NCBI GenBank assembly: GCA_022448265.1
Contig: JAKVCC010000003.1
Coordinates: forward strand, 235,637 to 299,636
Reading direction: 5' to 3'
Length of the DNA stretch: 64,000 bases
Origin: Pirellulales bacterium
GTDB lineage: Bacteria > Planctomycetota > Planctomycetia > Pirellulales > Lacipirellulaceae
The translations under genes were made by a program, and so were the position numbers. The notes under the pieces were generated by a model that worked only from the letters and a program-made list of their open reading frames with translations, ran no database searches and was not told where the DNA came from. Numbering within the stretch: position 1 is the first letter of the stretch; every line of letters starts with the position of its first letter. Below are positions 43,421 to 52,135 of the stretch, one piece after another.

Positions 43421-44476
43421 GTGCAGCGAATCATGGCCTTAGCGACGCTCGCCGTCCTGGGCGGTCTGGGATACTTGTTTCTCCAGGGAGGTGGACTGAG
43501 TCAAATTGCCGTCTCACCAGGCAGTTTTGCTCCGCCGGGAAGGGCCCACTACCCGCCCGGGAATTGGAACGCGCCGCCATCTACGCACGAGCCTTACCAA
43601 AAAACTTCGACCGCTCCGCGCAGCCAGCGCCTGGCTTCCGCCGCGCCATCCGGTATCGCAGCGGGACCTACCATCCGCCTAGCCTCGTTCAATATTCAAG
43701 CCTTCGGCAACACCAAGGCTGGCAAAGCGTACGTGATGGAGGCGCTGGCGCAAATCATTTTGCAATTCGACATTGTGGCCATTCAGGAAATCCGTTCGCA
43801 AAACGAGTACCTGATCCCCAACTTCGTAGACCTGATCAATCGCAATGCCTCTGGTAAGCATTATGATCATGTGATTGGTCCTCGTGTCGGCTATACCAGT
43901 GTTAAAGAGCAATACGCTTTTATCTTCAATTCCGAACGGATTAAAGTGGGTCGCCAAAGCGTGTACACAGTTGGAGATCCCGACAATTTGCTCCACCGCA
44001 AGCCTCTTGTGGCCTCATTCAACGTGCTGGGGCCCGATCCGGACGAAGCTTTTTCGTTTACACTTGTCAATATTCACATCGACCCGGACGAAGTCCAGAA
44101 AGAAGTTGACGCGCTGGCCGAAGTCTATCGGGTTGTCCGCCGTTCTGGTGAAGAAGACGACATTATCCTGGTTGGAGATTTCCATGCCGACGATAGCCAT
44201 TTGGGTCGCTTGGGCCAAGTGCCTGGTATCCATCCCCTAATTTCGGGCGTGGCGACCAATACCAGGCAGACTGCGCAGTACGACAATATCATTATCCATC
44301 GCCACTCCACCACCGAATACTCTGGCCGGTCGGGTGTGTTCGACGTTATGCGATTTATCAACAAGAATTTGGAGCAGACGCTGCAGGTTTCTGACCATCT
44401 TCCCGTCTGGGCCGAGTTCAGCGTTTATGAGCGCGACTTTGCCGGCCGCATTGCCAGTCGCCGCCGTGGCCGCTAA
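43421..44476 (+). CDS. Endonuclease/exonuclease/phosphatase-family protein (DNase I-like), membrane-anchored
   Basis: 351-aa protein with an N-terminal hydrophobic segment (residues ~5-22, ALATLAVLGGLGYLFLQ) and a Pro-rich linker, then a DNase I-like domain. Diagnostic metal-site segments are RLASFNIQAFG, DIVAIQEIRS (Glu and Asp), NIHIDPDEV, ILVGDFHADDSHLG and the final VSDHLPVWAEF. Start is GTG 43421 with AAGGAGG just upstream. It may be a secreted or membrane-tethered nuclease or phosphoesterase; the substrate is not decidable. It stands alone. Confidence 0.85.
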   Translation: MQRIMALATLAVLGGLGYLFLQGGGLSQIAVSPGSFAPPGRAHYPPGNWNAPPSTHEPYQKTSTAPRSQRLASAAPSGIAAGPTIRLASFNIQAFGNTKAGKAYVMEALAQIILQFDIVAIQEIRSQNEYLIPNFVDLINRNASGKHYDHVIGPRVGYTSVKEQYAFIFNSERIKVGRQSVYTVGDPDNLLHRKPLVASFNVLGPDPDEAFSFTLVNIHIDPDEVQKEVDALAEVYRVVRRSGEEDDIILVGDFHADDSHLGRLGQVPGIHPLISGVATNTRQTAQYDNIIIHRHSTTEYSGRSGVFDVMRFINKNLEQTLQVSDHLPVWAEFSVYERDFAGRIASRRRGR

Positions 44477-44786
44477 TCGCCGACGAGCCTGTTGGCAGTC
44501 GGAACCTCTGCCTCGCCGATTTCTCAAGCAAGTGGGGGCATGCGGCGGGAGCCTATTTTTGTCATAATTCTCGGTTGTGACACCTCTACGATTCGATATA
44601 TGCGTCTGGATAACGTTCACGCCGCCGCGGAGTGCCTGCACGGATTTTGCAACATTTAATTCTCTCTGCGTTTCTGTGCGCCCACGTTTTCTTCCGATGC
44701 TTACGAATATTGCTACGCCCCTGTTGGGGTGTCACAAGCTGTTTTAATAATCTTCCCGTGCTGAGTCTGAGGATTTCGCCCGCCCG
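44477..44786. other. Intergenic region between nuclease-like and monooxygenase genes
   Basis: About 310 bp with no supported gene. Short frames in both directions lack motifs and ribosome sites. Confidence 0.35.
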
Positions 44787-46085
44787 ATGGACACACCCAC
44801 TGCCAAAAAGTTTTGCATTCTTGGTGCCGGTACATCCGGTTTGGCAGTGGCCAAGAACTTTCGGCAGGCGGGAATCGAATTTGATTGCCTGGAGCGGGAG
44901 GACGACATTGGCGGCAATTGGCACTTTGGCAAGCCGGCTAGCAGCGTTTACGCATCAACACACCTGATATCCTCTAAACGCCTGACCGAGTACACCGACT
45001 TCCCGATGCCGGAAAGCTATCCGGAGTTTCCCAGTCACCACCAGGTGCTGGCGTACTTGCGCGATTACGCCCGCACCTTCGGGCTGTACGACCATATTCA
45101 GTTCAACACGTCGGTACTCAAGGTCAAACCCTCAAGTGCGGGCTGGACGGTGCAGCTTGAGAGGGGCGAGGAGCGGCCCTATCGAGGTGTGGTGATTGCC
45201 AACGGACACAATTGGCATCCGCGGCTTCCGGAGTACAGCGGCGTTTTCTCGGGCGAGGTGTTTCATTCGTCTACGTACAAATACTCCAGTACCATGCAGG
45301 GCAAACGCGTGTTGGTAGTAGGGGGCGGAAACTCTGGGTTTGATCTAGGTGTGGAGGCTGCCATTCATGCCAAGGAGGCGAGTATTAGCTTGCGCCGCGG
45401 ATACCATGTGCTGCCGAAAGTCTTTAAGGGAAAGCCCATCGACGCATGGAGCGAGTCGGTGCTCGCGTGGCGCTGGCCGTTGTGGGTTCGTCGGCTTGGT
45501 GCAAAGCTTGTCGTGCGCTGGGTATTAGGTCCTCCGGAGCAGGCGGGCCTGCCAAAACCCGATCACCGTTTGTTCGAGAGTCACCCCATCCTCAACTCGC
45601 AGTTGCATCACCATGTGGCTCATGGCGATCTTAGGGTGCGTAGCGATATTGCTGAGTTGCAAGGTAAAACGGTGCGTTTTGTCGATGGCAGCGAAGCCCA
45701 GTTTGACATGATTATCTACGCCACAGGGTTTCATCTTCATTTCCCTTTTATGGATGCCAAGTACCTGAACTGGAAAAAAAAACGACCACAGTTATTTCTC
45801 AACGTATTTCACCCAGAACGCGACGACTTGTTTTTTGCGGGATTGATTCAGCCCGATAGCGGGCAGTGGGGATTAGTCGACTACCAGGCCCAGCTAATCG
45901 CGCGCTATTTGCAAGCCCGCACAAGCAGACCAGAAATTGCCAACTGGTTTGCTCAACTGAAGCGCCGGCCGCAAACGCGTCTAGGCCATGGGATTCGTTA
46001 CATCGATTCGCCCCGCCACCTGCTGGAAGTCGAACACTTCAGCTATCGCCGCCGACTCAGAAAGTTGATTGCTAAGTTTTCGTAG
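44787..46085 (+). CDS. Flavin-containing monooxygenase-like NAD(P)/FAD enzyme
   Basis: 432-aa flavoprotein of the FMO/Baeyer-Villiger-like superfamily. FAD-binding Rossmann motif GAGTSG (residues 13-18), then LEREDDIGGNWHFG, and a second nucleotide-binding motif in VVGGGNSGFDLG for NAD(P)H. The sequence GEVFHSSTYK corresponds to the FMO-identifying F-x-G-x-x-x-H-x3-Y/F region. ATGF near IIYATGFHLHFP is also typical. Such enzymes oxygenate amines, sulfides or ketones; the substrate is unknown. The gene stands alone. Confidence 0.88.
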   Translation: MDTPTAKKFCILGAGTSGLAVAKNFRQAGIEFDCLEREDDIGGNWHFGKPASSVYASTHLISSKRLTEYTDFPMPESYPEFPSHHQVLAYLRDYARTFGLYDHIQFNTSVLKVKPSSAGWTVQLERGEERPYRGVVIANGHNWHPRLPEYSGVFSGEVFHSSTYKYSSTMQGKRVLVVGGGNSGFDLGVEAAIHAKEASISLRRGYHVLPKVFKGKPIDAWSESVLAWRWPLWVRRLGAKLVVRWVLGPPEQAGLPKPDHRLFESHPILNSQLHHHVAHGDLRVRSDIAELQGKTVRFVDGSEAQFDMIIYATGFHLHFPFMDAKYLNWKKKRPQLFLNVFHPERDDLFFAGLIQPDSGQWGLVDYQAQLIARYLQARTSRPEIANWFAQLKRRPQTRLGHGIRYIDSPRHLLEVEHFSYRRRLRKLIAKFS

Positions 46086-46332
46086 CAGGCGCCGCCTACT
46101 CGCGAATCGCACCAGCATCGAATTCGATATTGGGTGGCCAGCACAACCCTTCTCTAGAAAATGACTAAACGCTACATGCGTTGCCGAGGCTTGTGAAGCG
46201 TTGCAGCGCCAATAGCTCGCCATCAACTTTATTGGTCTACGGAACTGGGGAGTGCAATACTTAATGTTGGGGGGCGAGCGCGCCGTGTTAGACAGGTGCA
46301 GGGTTCCCCCGCACCTGGCCCGATCCAAGTTG

Positions 46333-47073
46333 TCAGAAATCCAGTTCCATCCGGTCCACGCCGATCTCAATATTGGGAAATATCTTACGCGCGCCCGCTA
46401 CACCGAGTTCCTTGTCGTTGGCCAATAATGGGTTCACATGGACCAGCACCATGCGGCCAACCTCTGCGGCTGCAGCGACTTGGGCGACGGGACTCAGACA
46501 ACTGTGGCCCGTCAACTCGGCATGTTCGGCCATGTCGTCACCGAAATAGCATTCGTGGATCAATAGATCGACGCCGCGGATTTTATCAACGTAGTCGGTG
46601 TCTGCTGCGGCAACCGTATCGGTGACGTAGGCCATGGATCGGTCTTTCCAGTCGGCACGGAAGCCAACCGAGCCGCCGGGATGTTTGAGCGGAAAATGAG
46701 TGAGTACTCCTCCGCCAGGCAAGGCAATTTCTTGCTCCAAGGGCCGCGTCTCAAAGGGAGGCTCGACCGGAAACAGCAATCTGGAAAACAAGTGCTGCCG
46801 AATGGCCGCAAGTTTCTCCTGCTCGCCATGAACCGTGATGCGCTCGATTTCACGGCCATGCGCAACGTCGAAAAGGAATGTCAAACCAATAACGTGATCG
46901 AGGTGCGCATGCGTCAGGAAAATATCCAAAGTTGACGTCTGTAGATATTCGCCCACGCGAAACATGGCCGATCCGGCGTCAAACAATACGCCCAGTTCGG
47001 GAAGCATCAAACACGCGGTGTGCCGGCGGTCGTTGGGATGATAGCCTGTTGTGCCCAGCAACAACAATTTCAT
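46333..47073 (-). CDS. MBL-fold metallo-hydrolase (RNase Z-like)
   Basis: 246-aa metallo-beta-lactamase-fold hydrolase. The metal-binding motif HAHLDHVIGL is intact; further metal-ligand histidines are in HECYFGDDMAEHAEL and LTGHSCLSPVAQVA and near LVHVNPL. The arrangement resembles ribonuclease Z or its relatives rather than glyoxalase II. Length is short for full RNase Z (~300 aa) and the exosite is not obvious, so I would call it a generic MBL-fold enzyme. It faces the pseudogene at 47250. Confidence 0.88.
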   Translation of the reverse strand: MKLLLLGTTGYHPNDRRHTACLMLPELGVLFDAGSAMFRVGEYLQTSTLDIFLTHAHLDHVIGLTFLFDVAHGREIERITVHGEQEKLAAIRQHLFSRLLFPVEPPFETRPLEQEIALPGGGVLTHFPLKHPGGSVGFRADWKDRSMAYVTDTVAAADTDYVDKIRGVDLLIHECYFGDDMAEHAELTGHSCLSPVAQVAAAAEVGRMVLVHVNPLLANDKELGVAGARKIFPNIEIGVDRMELDF

Positions 47074-47249
47074 GGTGGCCCTTGCTCCGTCATCAAAGTA
47101 CGTTGATTATTGTACTGGGGCCTTCAATGGGAATCTATTGCCCTGGCTGGAAGATTCCTCGTGTCTCGAGCGATCCGGCTAAGAACCCGCTTGCAGAGGT
47201 CAATTGATGCTTAGCGCAGGCCGCTCGCCAGCCAAAATGACTTGGTTGG

Positions 47250-47670
47250 GTGATGCTTGTTGGATGCATCTTAGGCCTGGTGAGGCTTGCTTCGCCGACG
47301 GGCAAAGAAGTTGTCGCCTATACGTCTTTGGATGAAAAGTTCTCGCTGCCTGTTTTTGACGAATTTACGCGCCAAGTTGGTATTGTTTTAATCGCAAAAT
47401 TTGATGCTGGCTCGACCAAAAACGTCGAGCTTACCCGCGCCTTGTTCGCGGAGTGAAATCGTCCTATGTGCGACGTGTTTTGTAGCAATGAGATTGTCAA
47501 TACGCTGCGGCCGAAGGTTTTCCGCCACAATATCGCTCGGCTTGTGGAGCCTGGTTTGGCTTTGCGTCGCGTCCAGATTCGATCGATGGCCTGGCCGATT
47601 TTAGATAGCAGGGCCGCATCGGCATTGCCAAACCGCTTGCATCTGCTTTTGCTGGCACGCCTTCGGTAGG
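47250..47670 (+). pseudogene. Decayed iron-type ABC transporter substrate-binding protein
   Basis: Remains of an extracellular solute-binding protein of the Fe(3+)/FutA-FbpA class. Frame 1 begins at GTG 47250 with a lipoprotein-like MMLVGCILGLVRLAS, then KEVVAYTSLDEKFSLPVFDE and FDAGSTKNVELTRALFAE. A TGA at 47454-47456 interrupts it, after which the same frame resumes with NRPMCDVFCSNEIVNTLR. A frameshift before ~47552 puts the next recognisable parts in another frame: WFGFASR at 47552, a TAG at 47606-47608, then GRIGIAKPLASAFAGT at ~47612. The remnant is truncated at the 3' end against the helicase gene. Intact family members are ~320-350 aa; this covers under half. Confidence 0.78.
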
Positions 47671-47678
47671 CCCGTCGG

Positions 47679-49058
47679 CTAGAGACCGCGCCGGTGACGC
47701 CGCCTGGGGCGCTGACCCGGTGGGGGCGGCTTGGGTTCCGGTGGCGCGTCGTCAATTGGTGCCTGCTGGGGAGGTGCAGCCTGGGCGACTGCTTGAAAGC
47801 CTTCGATCTCATCCCTGTTGAGCTGCGAATTGATGAGCATTTCAATTCGTGTGAGTTCCGTCCCCTGCTCGGGCGTGACAAATAGATAGGCGACACCTTC
47901 GCGGCCCATCCGCCCGGTTCGGCCCACGCGATGCACGTAATCGTCGGAGGACTGCGGCATATCGTAATTGATGATATGGGAGATGTTGGTCACGTCGATA
48001 CCTCGACCGACGACATCGGTAGCCACCAGAATCCGTACCTTGCTTTCACGGAATGCGCGCATCACGCGGTCACGCGCCCCTTGTTGCATGTCGCCGTGGA
48101 TACACTCAACCCCCTTGATCTTTTGGGATAGCTTGCGATGGACTCGATCGGTGCCCCGTTTGGTGCGGCAAAATACAATGGCCTGTTCTGGGGATTCACG
48201 CTTGAGCAGCTTGACCAGTAGTTCAAATTTCCGCATTTCTTCGACAGTGAAATAATGCTGTTCGATTGTTTCGGCCGCCTTGGTCAAAGGCGAGAAGTCC
48301 ATTATCTCGGGCTTAACCATGTATCGCCTGGCCAACCGTTCGACACCCTTGTCGATCGTTGCGCTCAGCAAAAGCGTTTGCCGTTCTTTCGGGCAGCGGC
48401 GAAGAATCTTCTCGATATCGGGACGAAATCCAATGTCGAGCATGCGATCAGCCTCGTCGAGAACCACACACTGCAGTTGTTCCAATTGCAGCGGGCCGCG
48501 AGCCAATAAATCCAGTACGCGGCCTGGAGTACCGACGACTATATCAGAGCCCCGTTCGAGCTGAGATATCTGTGAGCGAATAGGCTTGCCCCCGTAGACG
48601 GCCAGACATCGCGTCTTGCGTCCCAGGGCCAGCTTGGCGATTTCATCCCGTACTTGGACTGCCAATTCGCGGGTGGGGACGAGCACCAGCGCACTCGGTC
48701 GACGCCCTCTTTTGGCTTGATCAATACGCTCCAGGATGGGGATGGCAAAGGCGGCAGTTTTTCCGGTACCTGTACGGGCCTGCCCTAGCACATCGCCTCC
48801 AGTCAGCGCGCGGGGAATGAATCCCGCTTGCACAGGGGAAGGCTCGTGATAGGCTGCCGCAGCCAAGGCCGACAACATCACGTCTGAAAGGTCGAGTTGG
48901 TTAAACCCTGCTGCCGGAGGCGCTGGCGCACCTTCAGCGCGAGGCGGTGAAGAGGCGCTGTTTTCGCGGGACTCTTGTTTGGGGGGCAATGTTTTGGGGG
49001 ATTCCGTGAAGGGGCTGTCGGGCAAAGGTCCTCTCTGGCAAAAGCGCACTTTGCGCAA
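47679..49058 (-). CDS. DEAD-box RNA helicase
   Basis: 459-aa DEAD-box helicase. The Q-motif region, Walker A (GQARTGTGKTAAF), Ia (PTRELAVQV), II (VLDEADRM), III (LLSATIDKG) and VI (HRVGRTGRMG) are all present. An N-terminal ~50-residue tail is Pro/Ala/Ser-rich, and the C-terminus ends in a Pro-rich, Arg-rich tail (PPPPGQRPRRRHRRGL). These tails suggest RNA or ribosome association. Likely role: ribosome assembly or mRNA remodelling, as for DeaD/RhlE-type enzymes; the exact one cannot be set. It stands on the minus strand after the inositol-synthase region. Confidence 0.93.
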   Translation of the reverse strand: MRKVRFCQRGPLPDSPFTESPKTLPPKQESRENSASSPPRAEGAPAPPAAGFNQLDLSDVMLSALAAAAYHEPSPVQAGFIPRALTGGDVLGQARTGTGKTAAFAIPILERIDQAKRGRRPSALVLVPTRELAVQVRDEIAKLALGRKTRCLAVYGGKPIRSQISQLERGSDIVVGTPGRVLDLLARGPLQLEQLQCVVLDEADRMLDIGFRPDIEKILRRCPKERQTLLLSATIDKGVERLARRYMVKPEIMDFSPLTKAAETIEQHYFTVEEMRKFELLVKLLKRESPEQAIVFCRTKRGTDRVHRKLSQKIKGVECIHGDMQQGARDRVMRAFRESKVRILVATDVVGRGIDVTNISHIINYDMPQSSDDYVHRVGRTGRMGREGVAYLFVTPEQGTELTRIEMLINSQLNRDEIEGFQAVAQAAPPQQAPIDDAPPEPKPPPPGQRPRRRHRRGL

Positions 49059-49458
49059 ACACTGTCAAGGCAGGGGATTGCTGGCGACTAGGCTAGCACG
49101 CCGCGATTGTAAGGTCAACGAGCGCTCGCCCTACTCACGAACAAGAGCAGGCAAAGCAGGGCCGAAAATGCTATTTCTAGCATGCCCGGCCCCATTGTTT
49201 CGCCATTGCAAAAATCAGCCCGTAGCGGTGCCCATGGGTCGCCTTTATTTATTCCTTTTCGTAGTACACTTCTTGGGGGCCTTGTCCCTAGTGGCTTTAT
49301 TTTTTATTGAATTTTTTGTAGCCCTCTTGGTGGCCTTCCCTTTGCCCCAGCCCTATTTGCGATAGCCCAGTAACTTTTCTTCAGCACGCGCGTAGAGCAA
49401 TTGTTCTCTGCAATTGCGCACATTGAACCAATCCGCTGAACATCAAGTCAAAGTGAAT
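49059..49458 (-). other. Broken lysine-rich frame downstream of the inositol-phosphate synthase gene
   Basis: On the minus strand, a frame of about 63 codons (49245 up to ~49434) reads protein-like but holds an amber codon at 49353-49355. The upstream part gives ADWFNVRNCREQLLYARAEE then KLLGYRK; after the amber it becomes GWGKGKATKRATKNS and further lysine-rich residues, ending TAA at 49245-49247. The tail resembles histone H1-like Lys/Ala/Thr tails in style only. It lies just after the synthase stop. It may be a decayed gene or two short ones; the rest of the interval shows nothing. Confidence 0.3.
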
Positions 49459-50655
49459 TTAACTTGACTGCACAGCCCAATCCAACAAGGACTCGGTTTG
49501 AGCAAAAAACGCTTGATTGTCGCTGCCGATTGGGCTCTTGAAGAAGCTACCCAAGAATTTCAGGGCACCGATTTCACCGCGCTTGTGCGCCAGGGTGACA
49601 AATCGGACCAGATCAAGCGCCAGTGGGGCGGCAAGCAGTGAGTCGCACCCTTCCCACGTTAGCTGGAGCGTCATGGGAGTATCAAGAAATCCGCGGAAGT
49701 GCACGTGATCCCAGGCAGTTTTCCAGTCGCCCATACTCCGAATGTGCTCAATGGAAACCAGCGTTTGAGGAGCGTATCCAAGTATTTTTTCGAGGAGATG
49801 GTCTTTGCTCTGTACTTTTGATGCCTTGTTCGTCGGGTCGTCGAGTACCTTCCCATCCATGTTGCCAAAGATGTTGTGTCCTACCCAACTCTGCACCTCC
49901 AGGTTGCGGGCCGCAAACATGGGTGCTAGCACACTCTTGAGAAGTGTCTCTCCCGTCTTGGCATCGCAACCGGCGTGGCATGTACCGCGCATGCGGGCCA
50001 GGGCATCGATGCCCGGCGGCATCGATCCCAAAGAAGGGGTAAAGTTGATGTAGGGCATGCCTAGGTCGAGCGCCGCGATCGCATACAAGCTGCTTGCAGG
50101 TAGCGGACAATCTTCTTTGTCGAGCAGCGCTTGCGTATCGTCCCAGGTTGCTGGCCAATTTGCAGCATCGACTGGCGCTTCAGTCGATGCCAAGTTGATG
50201 ACCACCACATCGGCAAGGGAGTGTTGCTGGCGGAAATCGGCCAGATCCCGCTGTACCGTTGCAATTGAGTTGCGGGGGTTTGGGTCGATGGCGGCGGTCT
50301 CACTAGCCAGTTGGCGGATTGCGTCGCCCACCTTCCAGAGGATTCCAGGCCGGATATTCTGCTCTGCCGACTCCATGTCTGCTTGGCAACTGGTGAGGAC
50401 GTCTCGCGAGAAAACCCGACTGTGCTCGTGGAGCTGCCAGGCCGATTCGGAGAGGGTTGTGTCGCGGATTTCGTGGCCACCCACCACGAATTCATCCCAA
50501 TTGGGAAAGGGCAGATCGGAGAAGGCAGGCAGAGCACTCACCAGACCAGTTTCTGCGGTGATTTGGCCCCGCAAAGCCGCCAGACCCACCACAGCGGAGG
50601 TCGAAACCCCTCCGCGGGCACCGATCAACCAGATTCCATAGCGTTGGGTACTCAT
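49459..50655 (-). CDS. ino1: myo-Inositol-1-phosphate synthase
   Basis: 398-aa enzyme of the inositol-3-phosphate synthase family, which converts glucose-6-phosphate to inositol phosphate for phospholipids and solutes. The NAD-binding region is IWLIGARGGVSTSAVVGLAA. The core has VVVINLASTEAPVDAANWPA, MPYINFTPSLG, KTGETLLKSVLAPMFAARNL, VGHNIFGNMDGKVLDDP and SKVQSKDHLLEKIL, all characteristic of the family. Length fits bacterial/archaeal synthases (~360-440 aa). Its presence fits a planctomycete that makes inositol-containing lipids, an expectation from other members rather than shown here. It is divergent from the aminotransferase gene. Confidence 0.9.
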   Translation of the reverse strand: MSTQRYGIWLIGARGGVSTSAVVGLAALRGQITAETGLVSALPAFSDLPFPNWDEFVVGGHEIRDTTLSESAWQLHEHSRVFSRDVLTSCQADMESAEQNIRPGILWKVGDAIRQLASETAAIDPNPRNSIATVQRDLADFRQQHSLADVVVINLASTEAPVDAANWPATWDDTQALLDKEDCPLPASSLYAIAALDLGMPYINFTPSLGSMPPGIDALARMRGTCHAGCDAKTGETLLKSVLAPMFAARNLEVQSWVGHNIFGNMDGKVLDDPTNKASKVQSKDHLLEKILGYAPQTLVSIEHIRSMGDWKTAWDHVHFRGFLDTPMTLQLTWEGCDSLLAAPLALDLVRFVTLAHKRGEIGALKFLGSFFKSPIGSDNQAFFAQTESLLDWAVQSS

Positions 50656-50829
50656 CAGTGGTATCGCCAGTTTCTTTCGACGGACTCGAAGGCTATATTT
50701 CTACAAAGGGTTGCCACTTGGAACCTCTGGCAACAGAACATATCATTGTCCTATGGACGAGTGGAGACCGTCAACCGCGGGCTTCGCTCGATTGCAATAA
50801 ACCTGACCCTCATTTCATAAATAAATTAC

Positions 50830-52023
50830 ATGTTTGAAACAATCGAAGCAGCCCCTCGCGACGCGATTCTTGGACTCACCGCAGCCTTTCGCGAAGATAA
50901 GCGACCCGAGAAGATAAACCTGAGTGTCGGCGTTTACCAGGATGAATCTGGCAAGACGCCCATTTTGGATTGTGTGCGCGCGGCAGAACAGCGGTTGGCT
51001 GATGAGGCAGCGAGCAAATCTTACCTGCCGATTTCGGGCAATGGCGAATACGGTGAGGTAGTGAGGCAATTGGCATTTGGCGCCGAGCATGAAGCCGTGC
51101 AGAGCGGGCGGATTGCGTTTGCGCAAACGCCAGGCGGCACGGGAGCCTTGCGTGTGGCGGGCGAGTTTCTTCGCACCAATGTGCCCCAGGCGACCTTGTG
51201 GTTGAGCGAACCGACCTGGCCGAATCACCCCAATATCTTTCAAGCAGCCGGTGTTTCCCTTCAGACTTATCCTTATTTTGACCAGGCGTCCAACAGTTTA
51301 GCATTTGAAGAGATGCTGGCGGCCATTGCAAAAATCCCGGCCGGCGATGCGATTTTGCTGCACGGTTGCTGTCACAACCCCACCGGTATCGACCCGACTG
51401 TTGCCCAGTGGAACCAGATTGCCGACGCCGTTCACGCTCGCGGCTTGATCCCGCTGCTGGACTTTGCCTACCAGGGTTTTGCCGAGGGCATCGATCAAGA
51501 TGCGGCAGGGCTTAGGGCTCTGGCGCGTCCGGGTGCCGAATTGATGGTATGCAGCTCGTTTTCCAAAAACTTTGGCCTCTATCGCGAGCGCGTGGGCGCT
51601 CTCTGTGTTGTATGCCCGAAGTCCGATACGGTAGTTGCGGTGCAAAGCCAGTTGAATCGGGTGATTCGAGCCAACTATTCGAATCCACCTGCTCATGGGG
51701 CCGCGATCGTCAATTGTGTCCTGCGCGACGGAGCCTTACGTTCCGGATGGGAAGACGAAGTTGCGATGATGCGCAATCGAATCAACGGGATGCGCGAGCA
51801 ATTTGTCGACCAATTGGCTGAACATGGTGTGCCGGGCGACTACTCATTCATTGCGCAGCAGCGCGGCATGTTTTCTTTTTCCGGATTGACCAAAGAGCAA
51901 GTGGATGCGTTGCGCGAGGACCACGCCATTTATGCTGTTGGCTCTGGACGGATCAATGTGGCCGGTCTGACCCCCGCCAATATAGGGCGGGTGGCGAAGG
52001 CGATTTCTGAAATTTCATCATGA
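50830..52023 (+). CDS. Aromatic/aspartate aminotransferase (class I/AspC-TyrB type)
   Basis: 397-aa PLP enzyme of the class Ib aspartate/aromatic aminotransferase group. Family segments: MFETIEAAPRDAILGLTAAF at the start, INLSVGVYQDESGKTPIL, HGCCHNPTGIDPT, and the PLP lysine in SSFSKNFGLYRERVG. The C-terminal SGRINVAGL holds the Arg that binds the substrate carboxylate. It likely interconverts aspartate or aromatic amino acids with their 2-oxo acids; AspC and TyrB functions cannot be separated. Divergent from the inositol-phosphate synthase gene; the glycogen-synthase gene follows on the same strand after 112 bp. Confidence 0.92.
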   Translation: MFETIEAAPRDAILGLTAAFREDKRPEKINLSVGVYQDESGKTPILDCVRAAEQRLADEAASKSYLPISGNGEYGEVVRQLAFGAEHEAVQSGRIAFAQTPGGTGALRVAGEFLRTNVPQATLWLSEPTWPNHPNIFQAAGVSLQTYPYFDQASNSLAFEEMLAAIAKIPAGDAILLHGCCHNPTGIDPTVAQWNQIADAVHARGLIPLLDFAYQGFAEGIDQDAAGLRALARPGAELMVCSSFSKNFGLYRERVGALCVVCPKSDTVVAVQSQLNRVIRANYSNPPAHGAAIVNCVLRDGALRSGWEDEVAMMRNRINGMREQFVDQLAEHGVPGDYSFIAQQRGMFSFSGLTKEQVDALREDHAIYAVGSGRINVAGLTPANIGRVAKAISEISS

Positions 52024-52135
52024 AGGCAAACCAACCCTCTCTAGGGTGTGTATCGAGGTACCCTTCGTGTAGTTGTTTTGATACGCTAACGGCCAGAGAA
52101 GCTCTACTTGGTCTCTTGTTTCCCTAGAGCCGACT

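Noticed and set aside
49234..49365. Hydrophobic 43-codon plus-strand frame (MGRLYLFLFVVHFLGALSL)
   Set aside because: It is antisense to the lysine-rich frame; Lys codons on one strand give Phe/Leu on the other, so it is probably a shadow.
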